A stretch of DNA of 19,650 nt from DAOMOD01 sp964526035 (GTDB lineage Bacteria > Pseudomonadota > Gammaproteobacteria > Xanthomonadales > BPKI01): contig CAZGKE010000057.1 of the NCBI GenBank assembly GCA_964526035.1, positions 1 through 19,650 of the forward strand, written 5' to 3'. The translations under genes and the position numbers were made by a program. Shown piece by piece: positions 14,967 through 19,650 of this stretch (its first letter is position 1; each line of letters begins with the position of its first letter). The notes beneath the pieces were generated by a model, which made no database searches, was not told the origin of the DNA, and worked only from the letters and a program-made list of their open reading frames with translations.

Positions 14967-15868
14967 AGCTGACCATCGCCACCCGCCAGAGCGCGCTCGC
15001 GCTGTGGCAGGCGGAGCACACCGCAGCGCTGCTGCGCCAGGCACACGCCGGGCTCGACGTGGAGCTGCTGCCGATGACCACGCGTGGCGATCGGATCCTC
15101 GACCGCCCGCTGGCCAAGGTCGGCGGCAAGGGATTGTTCCTCAAGGAGCTGGAGCACGCGCTGCTCGATGGCCGCGCCGACATCGCGGTGCACTCGATGA
15201 AGGACGTGCCGGCCGCGCTCGATGATGGACTGGAGGTGCCGGTGCTGCTGGAACGGGCCGATCCCCGCGACGCCGTGGTCAGCGTGCATTTCGCCAGCCT
15301 GGAAGCGCTTCCGCACGGCGCCCGCGTCGGCACCAGCTCCCTGCGCCGCCAGGTGCAGCTGCGCGCCGTGCGACCGGATCTCGAGCTGCACGACCTGCGC
15401 GGCAACGTCGGGACGCGTCTCGACAAGCTCGATCGCGGCGACTTCGACGCCATCCTGCTTGCGGCTGCAGGCCTGGATCGACTTGGACTGTCGGCGCGCA
15501 TCCGCCAGCGTCTCGATCCGCCAGCGTGGCTGCCGGCGGTGGCACAGGGCGCCATCGGCATCGAATGTCGCAGCGAAGATGGGTGCGTTCGCGAACTGCT
15601 GGCGCCGCTGCATCATGCGGACACCGCGCGTCTGGTCGCCGCCGAACGCGCCATGAACCGCGCGCTGGGCGGCAGCTGCGAAGTGCCGGTCGCCGGATTC
15701 GCCTGGGTCGAGGACGCACGCCTTCACCTGTCCGGCCTGGTCGGACATCTCGATAGCGCGCGCGTGCTGCGCAGCAGCGCCGCAGCCGGACTTGATCAGC
15801 CCGAGGCGCTGGGGGAACGCGTAGCCGCCGATTTGGTCGCCCAGGGCGCAGCCGAACTGCTGCGTTGA
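14963..15868 (+). CDS. hemC: Hydroxymethylbilane synthase (301 aa)
   Basis: Joins four porphobilinogen units into hydroxymethylbilane in haem and tetrapyrrole synthesis; cytoplasmic. Seen: LTIATRQSALALWQAEH at the N terminus, VGGKGLFLKELEHALLDGRA, VHSMKDVP with catalytic Asp81, GTSSLRRQ, LRGNVGTRLDKLD, and the dipyrromethane cofactor Cys239 in GGSCEVPV. The length is normal. The start is the TTG at 14963, which overlaps the algR stop as TTGA. The open frame runs further upstream only as a shadow of algR. No good Shine-Dalgarno is visible, so translation probably depends on coupling. In Pseudomonas the order is algZ-algR-hemC-hemD; here hemD does not follow, and a repeat-rich spacer comes next. 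Confidence 0.95.
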   Translation: MKLTIATRQSALALWQAEHTAALLRQAHAGLDVELLPMTTRGDRILDRPLAKVGGKGLFLKELEHALLDGRADIAVHSMKDVPAALDDGLEVPVLLERADPRDAVVSVHFASLEALPHGARVGTSSLRRQVQLRAVRPDLELHDLRGNVGTRLDKLDRGDFDAILLAAAGLDRLGLSARIRQRLDPPAWLPAVAQGAIGIECRSEDGCVRELLAPLHHADTARLVAAERAMNRALGGSCEVPVAGFAWVEDARLHLSGLVGHLDSARVLRSSAAAGLDQPEALGERVAADLVAQGAAELLR

Positions 15869-15875
15869 GGTCAAC

Positions 15876-15895
15876 GCCGGCACAGGGGTGCCGAC
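15876..15895. repeat. Hairpin just after hemC, REP-like or terminator
   Basis: GCCGGCAC (15876-15883) pairs with GTGCCGAC (15888-15895) at seven of eight positions around the loop AGGG. It begins seven bases after the hemC stop. There is no T-rich tail, so a classical intrinsic terminator is doubtful. On the minus strand the unit reads GTAGGTCGGCACCCCTGTGC, which has the style of a dispersed palindrome. Confidence 0.5.
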
Positions 15896-15968
15896 CTACT
15901 GCAGCCCGTAGGGCGGCATCCCATTCGCCGCTCCCGGCGCACTGAAACCCCACGTCTCGCAAGCGCTT

Positions 15969-16000
15969 GCTGACAGCTGATCGCTGACAGCTGATGGCTG
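15969..16000. repeat. 14-bp tandem repeat (GCTGACAGCTGAT), about 2.3 copies
   Basis: GCTGACAGCTGAT occurs at 15969-15981 and again at 15983-15995 after one base, and GCTG follows at 15997-16000. Each unit contains the palindrome CAGCTG. The left end overlaps the palindrome GCAAGCGCTTGC (15959-15970). It might be a centromere-like site for the ParA neighbour, a regulator site, or a dispersed repeat; nothing in the sequence decides. Confidence 0.7.
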
Positions 16001-16029
16001 CTATCCAACGCCCCCAGCTGCACCGCGAC

Positions 16030-16058
16030 TTTACCCGGGCATCCCCGCACCGTATAAC
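16030..16058 (+). promoter_or_regulatory. Candidate sigma-70 promoter of the ParA-like gene
   Basis: TTTACC (16030-16035) and TATAAC (16053-16058) are 17 bases apart, 33 bases before the ATG at 16091. Each box differs from consensus at two and one positions respectively. The gene also has a strong GAAGGGGA ribosome-binding site, so an own promoter after the repeat spacer makes sense. Confidence 0.5.
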
Positions 16059-16090
16059 GTCCCCACCGACGCACGGGGAAGGGGAAAGCC

Positions 16091-16738
16091 ATGCACACGG
16101 TCTTCATCGCCAGCTCCAAGGGCGGCTGCGGCAAGAGCACGCTCACGGTCAATCTGGCCACCGCGCTGGCGCGCAAGGGGCGACGGGTGCTGATCGTCGA
16201 CGCCGATCGCCAGGGTTCGGCCAGCGCCTGGGCGGCGCTGCGCCCGGAGTCGGCGGTGCCGGTCGCGCTGCTGCCCCTCAAGAAGCTCGGCAGACTGGAG
16301 GAGCTCGGCGCACCGGACGGCACCGAGATCCGCATCGTCGACACCGCCGCCGCACTCGGTGGCGACGAACTCGCCGAGGTGGTGCAGCGCGGCGACGCCG
16401 TGGTGGTGCCGGTGATGCCCTCGCTGTTCGATCTCGATGCCGTAGCAGCCTATCTCGACGAACTCATGGCGCGCGGCCCCTTGAAGTCGGGCAAGGCGCC
16501 GGTGGCGCTGGTCGCCAACCGCATCAAGGAGTTGACCCGTGCCGGACAGATGGCGCTGGACCGACTCGCGGCCCTCAAACCCCCGCTGGTGGCGAAGATC
16601 CGCGACACCACCGGGTATCCGCTGGCGGCGAGCATGGGCAAGAGCCTGTTCGACTACGAGGCGCAGGCGGTCAAGGAGCGCCAGGGCGACTGGACCAGCC
16701 TGCTGCGCTGGCTGCGCAAGGCGGAGCGCGGGGGCTGA
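16091..16738 (+). CDS. Orphan ParA/MinD-like ATPase (215 aa)
   Basis: P-loop ATPase of the ParA/MinD (deviant Walker) group, which positions DNA or protein cargo by nucleotide-dependent dimerisation. Seen: deviant Walker A KGGCGKST (10-17) with signature Lys10 and Lys15, Walker A' block DADRQGSASAW (37-47), Walker B-like RIVDTAA (81-87) and PVMPSLFDLDAV (107-118). It is short (typical ParA about 250 aa) and lacks an N-terminal helix-turn-helix, so it fits small orphan ParA, VirC1 or McdA-like proteins rather than plasmid type Ia ParA. No ParB gene lies beside it; its neighbours are hemC and an SDR. The ATG has a GAAGGGGA site. Cargo could be a chemosensory cluster, a pilus or polar complex, or DNA; unknown. 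Confidence 0.9.
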   Translation: MHTVFIASSKGGCGKSTLTVNLATALARKGRRVLIVDADRQGSASAWAALRPESAVPVALLPLKKLGRLEELGAPDGTEIRIVDTAAALGGDELAEVVQRGDAVVVPVMPSLFDLDAVAAYLDELMARGPLKSGKAPVALVANRIKELTRAGQMALDRLAALKPPLVAKIRDTTGYPLAASMGKSLFDYEAQAVKERQGDWTSLLRWLRKAERGG

Positions 16739-16748
16739 GGGCTCAACC

Positions 16749-16837
16749 GTAGCCCGGATGCAGCGCAGCGGAATCCGGGAGTCGCCGGTGTGGTGGCGGC
16801 GCGCTTCCCGGATTCCACTGCGTTCCATCCAGGCTAC
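16749..16837. repeat. 89-bp inverted repeat between convergent genes
   Basis: The left arm 16749-16780 starts GTAGCCCGGATGCAGCGCAG; the reverse complement of the right arm 16806-16837 starts GTAGCCTGGATGGAACGCAG. The two 32-base arms agree at 28 positions, with a 25-base loop. It follows the ParA-like stop by ten bases and ends 22 bases before the convergent SDR stop, so it may serve as a two-way terminator. The GTAGCCCGGATG...CGGAATCCGGGA pattern is a dispersed repeat known in several proteobacteria (recalled, not searched). Confidence 0.85.
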
Positions 16838-16859
16838 GACCAATAATGGCGCTCGTCGT

Positions 16860-17636
16860 TCAGAACCCGTTGAACTGGAATCCGCCGTCCACCGCCAGGC
16901 ACTGACCGCTGACATAGCTCGACGCCGGCAGGCACAGGAAGGCCACCACCGCGGCCACCTCTTCGGGCTCGCCAATGCGTTTCAGCGGCGTGCGCTCCAG
17001 CACCTCTTCCAGATAATCCGGATCGGCCAGCACCGGCTCCGAGCGCTGCGTGCGGATGTACCACGGCGCCACCGTGTTCACCCGCACCCCGTCGCTGGCC
17101 CACTCGCAGGCCAGGTTGCGGGAGAGCTGGTGCAGCGCGGCCTTGGTCATGCCGTACGGTGAACCGGTGCGCACGTGGTTCATGCCCGACACCGAGCCCA
17201 GGTTGACGATGCACGAAGCCGGATGGCGCGTCAGCAACGGATGCGCCAGACGGCACATCTCGAAAGCCGACACCAGGTTGATTTCGATCAGCTCGCGATA
17301 CTCTGCTTCAACGTATTCCAGAGTGCGCTTGCGGATGTTGGTGCCGACGTTGTTGACCAGCACGTGCAGCTCACCGCCGATGTCGCGCAGCCAGTCGAAC
17401 ACGTCGAGTCGCTGCTCGGCGTCGGCGATGTCGGCGGCAAACGCCAGCACCTCGCGTTCGGGATACAGCTCGGCGATCTCCACCCGCGCCGCCTCCAGCG
17501 GAGCCTCTTCGCGGGCCACCAGTCGCAGGTCCGCGCCAAGCGCCGCCAGCTCGTGGGCGCAGGCAAGTCCGATGCCGCGACTGGCGCCGGTCACCAGCAC
17601 GGTCTGTCCATTCAGTGTCCAGCGGGAATCGATCAT
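16860..17636 (-). CDS. Short-chain dehydrogenase/reductase, tropinone-reductase-like (258 aa)
   Basis: Classical SDR oxidoreductase using NAD(P)(H). Seen: cofactor motif TGASRGIG (16-23), NNVG (95-98), Asn120, catalytic Ser148, Tyr161 and Lys165 in the order S-Y-x-x-x-K, and the C-terminal EEVAAVVAFLCLPASSYVSGQCLAVDGG block. The NNVGTNIRKRTLEY segment resembles plant tropinone reductases, and bacterial members with this segment are usually annotated that way, though their substrates are unknown. The ATG at 17636 gives the usual short lead before the cofactor motif. It is transcribed alone, divergent from the methyltransferase gene with 61 bases between, and converges on the inverted repeat. 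Confidence 0.93.
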   Translation of the reverse strand: MIDSRWTLNGQTVLVTGASRGIGLACAHELAALGADLRLVAREEAPLEAARVEIAELYPEREVLAFAADIADAEQRLDVFDWLRDIGGELHVLVNNVGTNIRKRTLEYVEAEYRELIEINLVSAFEMCRLAHPLLTRHPASCIVNLGSVSGMNHVRTGSPYGMTKAALHQLSRNLACEWASDGVRVNTVAPWYIRTQRSEPVLADPDYLEEVLERTPLKRIGEPEEVAAVVAFLCLPASSYVSGQCLAVDGGFQFNGF

Positions 17637-17697
17637 GACGGGTGCGCCCGTGGCAGGGTGTCGCTAGCATAGCCGCTCGAACGAACGCGGAGATTCG

Positions 17698-18717
17698 ATG
17701 AGCCTGGAATTGCATACCCCGCTGCTCGGCGAGGCACCGAACGCCGGCGAACCCTTCGTGATCTCGCTGCCGCTGACGGTGCATGAGCCGATGTTGTTCG
17801 CGCCCGACCTGCAGTTCGTGCTGGAGGAAGCGGCGTCCGGCGCGATCGCCTGGATCGGGCGGCTCGGCGACGAGGTGCGCATCCCGTGGCTGCCGCGCGG
17901 CACCTGGTTCGTGCGCTGGCTGACTCCGGCGTTGGCGCTGGCTGCGGGCCGCTACCGGGCGCATGCGGTCGCCATCGGCGCCCACGGCGAGCGCGCCGAG
18001 TCCGCCACCGAATTCGAACTTGGCGGGGGTGTCGACGGTGGCACGCTTTCCGGCGCCTGGCAGGTGGAAGCGGCCGAGGACAGCCCGGCGCTGGAGGGGC
18101 TCTCCTGGCGTCGACACGGCGACGATGACTTCGCGCGGCGCTTTGACGCCGCGCCGGAAAAGATTGTCGGACAGCTGCTTGTCGACGCCTCTGAACTGCA
18201 GGGACGCGTACTGGAGATCGGCTGCGGCGACGGCGTGCTGGCGCTTGGCCTGGCGCTGCGCTGCCGTCCCTTGGCGCTGGTCGGCGTCGATTTCGGCGAA
18301 GACTGGCAGCAGCTTCCGTCCATACTCGCCGCCGAGCATGTTCCGGCAGATGCGATGCCCGACAGCCTCAGCTTCCAGCGCGTCGACCAAGGTCCGCTGC
18401 CATTTGCCGATGGCAGCTTCGATGCCGTGGTCTGCTGGGGTCCCCTTGGCGCGCTCGACGACGCTGGCGCCGACACGCTGCGCGACGCGCATCGTCTGCT
18501 GGCCGATGGTGGCATTCTGTGCCTGCACACCCGCGCCGAACATGCACCGATCAGCGCGCTGGAGCGCACGCTGCGCGCGCTCGGCTTCGAACCGTCACGG
18601 GTGGCCATGCGCTGCCGAAGCAGCATCGAATACAGCGCGCAGACGCGCGACCGGTCCATCCCCGACCTTGCCATCGGCGAGGTCTTCACCAGCTGGCGCA
18701 AACGCGGAAATCCCTGA
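17698..18717 (+). CDS. Putative Wzt-like beta domain fused to SAM methyltransferase (339 aa)
   Basis: Two parts. The C-terminal part (about 135-339) is a class I SAM-dependent methyltransferase: motif I VLEIGCGDGVLALGLAL (171-187), acidic VGVDFGED after beta 2, LPFADGSFDAVVCWGPLGAL (234-253) and LRDAHRLLADGGILCLHTRAE, a type 11 pattern. The N-terminal part (about 10-110) looks like a beta-sandwich, with FVISLPLTVHEPMLFAPDLQ and a stretch ending LALAAGRYRAHAVAIG. This resembles the C-terminal carbohydrate-binding domain of Wzt O-antigen transporters, a weak similarity judged by eye. A role in methylating a glycan or another envelope molecule is inference. The ATG at 17698 has a GGAGA site. Two bases separate it from the lipoprotein gene. 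Confidence 0.78.
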   Translation: MSLELHTPLLGEAPNAGEPFVISLPLTVHEPMLFAPDLQFVLEEAASGAIAWIGRLGDEVRIPWLPRGTWFVRWLTPALALAAGRYRAHAVAIGAHGERAESATEFELGGGVDGGTLSGAWQVEAAEDSPALEGLSWRRHGDDDFARRFDAAPEKIVGQLLVDASELQGRVLEIGCGDGVLALGLALRCRPLALVGVDFGEDWQQLPSILAAEHVPADAMPDSLSFQRVDQGPLPFADGSFDAVVCWGPLGALDDAGADTLRDAHRLLADGGILCLHTRAEHAPISALERTLRALGFEPSRVAMRCRSSIEYSAQTRDRSIPDLAIGEVFTSWRKRGNP

Positions 18718-18719
18718 CC

Positions 18720-19223
18720 ATGGCGCATCGCATCCCTGCACTGATTCTCACCTTGCTGCTGCTGACCGGCTGCGCCGGCGACAGCGGCGATTGCCCGGGC
18801 GGCGACTACGTCGCGCTCGGTCGCGAGCACGCCAGCCTCGGGCTGCCGGCCGCGCTGCCCAGCGAAACCTGCACGCCGACGTCTGCGCATCTTGCGGCCT
18901 ACCTGGACGGACGCAGCGAAGGCCTGATCGCCTACTGTCGCGGCCCGCAGGGCTGGAATGACGGCCTGGTCGGCGATGGCGAGCCCGACCTCTGCGCCGA
19001 AGAGACCTTTCCCGACTATGTGCAGGCGCAGCGCCTGGCGCGCGAGCATCGCGCATTCGAACGCGAGGCCGAATCCCTGCGCCGCGAGATCGAATCGCTG
19101 CCGGAAGAGGAGCAGGGCAGCAAGCGCCGTCAGCTCAACCGCATCAGCGGCGAAATGGAAGCCATCCGCGGCGTCGCCACCATCCGCGAGTGGGTCGGGC
19201 CGCAGGCTCGGGGAGGCGGTTGA
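18720..19223 (+). CDS. DUF2799-type lipoprotein (167 aa)
   Basis: Predicted envelope lipoprotein. The signal peptide ends with lipobox LLTGC, so Cys18 should be lipidated. The mature N-terminal half has the DUF2799 pattern: DYVALGREHASLGLPAALPS, then AAYLDGRSEGLIAYCRGPQG and DLCAEETFPDYVQAQRL. Four cysteines beyond the lipid Cys (about residues 24, 44, 66 and 84) could form disulfides. A charged helical or coiled-coil tail follows (about 95-150). The function of the family is unknown. The ATG at 18720 is chosen because the signal peptide begins there; the frame extends upstream only inside the methyltransferase gene. It is flanked by 2-base gaps on both sides, so it belongs to a three-gene operon. 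Confidence 0.83.
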   Translation: MAHRIPALILTLLLLTGCAGDSGDCPGGDYVALGREHASLGLPAALPSETCTPTSAHLAAYLDGRSEGLIAYCRGPQGWNDGLVGDGEPDLCAEETFPDYVQAQRLAREHRAFEREAESLRREIESLPEEEQGSKRRQLNRISGEMEAIRGVATIREWVGPQARGGG

Positions 19224-19225
19224 AC

Positions 19226-19650
19226 ATGCGTGCCTTTGGCGTACTCCTGCTCGCGCTGTGCCTGGGCTGGCCTGCACCGGCGTTCACCGCGGAAGCCGAC
19301 GAGGCCGAGCTGCGCGCATTGCTCGGCAGCTTTCTGGACGGCGCGTCGCGCAGCGACCGTGCCACCCACGCGCGCTTCTGGGCCGAGGACCTGGTCTACA
19401 CCAGCTCCGCCGGTCTTCGTTTCGGCAAGGCCGCCATCCTCGACGGCCTCCCGCCCGAGCCCACGCCCGGTCCGGCCCGCTATGGGGCCGAAGACGTGAA
19501 CGTGCGCATCGAAGGCGACATCGCCGTCGTCACCTTCCGTCTGGTGGCAACCGTCGACGAAGACAGCCGCGACACCTTCTTCAACACCGGCGTGTTCCGC
19601 AAGAAGGACGGGGAGTGGCGCGCCTTCACCTGGCAGGCGACGCGCGAGGC
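19226..19650 (+). CDS. Secreted NTF2-like (DUF4440/SnoaL-type) protein, partial
   Basis: The gene runs off the window end without a stop, leaving 141 complete codons. The start is ATG at 19226 with a GGGGAGG site about 12 bases before, two bases after the lipoprotein stop. A signal peptide is present (MRAFGVLLLALCLGWPAPAF, with TAEA after it), so the product should be periplasmic. The mature chain has the cone-shaped NTF2-like pattern: ELRALLGSFLDGASRSDRAT, FWAEDLVYTSSAGLRFGKAA, VNVRIEGDIAVVTFRLVATV and FFNTGVFRKKDGEWRAFTWQ. This is the DUF4440 layout, in which the fold binds small ligands or acts as an isomerase-like scaffold. No activity can be assigned. It appears to be the third gene of the operon. 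Confidence 0.8.
   Translation, partial: MRAFGVLLLALCLGWPAPAFTAEADEAELRALLGSFLDGASRSDRATHARFWAEDLVYTSSAGLRFGKAAILDGLPPEPTPGPARYGAEDVNVRIEGDIAVVTFRLVATVDEDSRDTFFNTGVFRKKDGEWRAFTWQATRE

Larger units (their letters stand above)
15869..16090. other. 222-bp repeat-rich spacer between hemC and the ParA-like gene
   Basis: From left to right this stretch holds a hairpin (15876-15895), a second GTAGGGCGGC-type segment (15908-15917), a perfect 12-base palindrome GCAAGCGCTTGC (15959-15970), a 14-base-period tandem repeat (15969-16000) and a candidate promoter for the next gene. It sits where hemD would be expected by comparison with Pseudomonas. Confidence 0.55.

Noticed and set aside
15969..16000. Tandem repeat as a minimal CRISPR array or iteron origin
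   Set aside because: Only about two copies with one-base gaps, no spacers, and no cas or rep gene nearby.

Overview
The window is a GC-rich bacterial chromosome segment that fits a gammaproteobacterium, most likely of the Xanthomonadales/Lysobacterales (inference). The reasons are the algZ-algR-hemC type cluster, palindromic repeats with the GTAGGAGCG and GTAGCCCGGAT motifs, several TTG starts, and gene families common in that group (DUF1329, DUF2799, many GGDEF/EAL proteins). I saw no tRNA or rRNA genes, CRISPR array, transposase or phage gene. Genes are packed tightly. No gene-free stretch exceeds 300 bases; the longest is 7763-8022.

Layout. (1) 152-3624, plus strand: tatD overlaps hrpB by ATGA. 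HrpB carries two extra segments, one encoded by an in-frame palindromic repeat. (2) 3646-5119, minus strand: a TetR regulator and an alpha/beta hydrolase form a probable two-gene operon. Its promoter/operator lies on an AT-rich island and appears to give a leaderless mRNA. (3) 5264-5752, plus: a small exported protein of unknown function. It converges with a membrane GGDEF diguanylate cyclase (5745-6818, minus). (4) 7022-7762, plus: a creatininase-family amidohydrolase, followed at 8023-10284 by a GAF-PAS-GGDEF-EAL cyclic-di-GMP protein. (5) 10316-12435, minus: a DUF1329 envelope protein and an MscS-type channel. (6) 12528-15868, plus: an unbroken run of carboxylesterase, AlgZ-like LytS-type sensor kinase, AlgR-like LytTR response regulator and hemC, with successive gene ends overlapping. 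(7) 15869-16090: a repeat-rich spacer, then an orphan ParA-like ATPase (16091-16738), then a large inverted repeat. (8) 16860-17636, minus: a tropinone-reductase-like SDR. (9) 17698 to the window end, plus: three genes spaced by 2 bp, namely a putative Wzt-like-domain/methyltransferase fusion, a DUF2799 lipoprotein and an NTF2-like secreted protein cut by the window edge.

How they work together. The AlgZ/AlgR pair and the two cyclic-di-GMP enzymes suggest control of surface and biofilm behaviour. HemC makes the tetrapyrrole backbone for haem. Most of the rest is housekeeping or small envelope functions. No defence or mobile system is evident. The points most worth a second look are the repeat-derived insert in HrpB, the leaderless TetR promoter, the Wzt-like/methyltransferase fusion operon and the orphan ParA between repeats.
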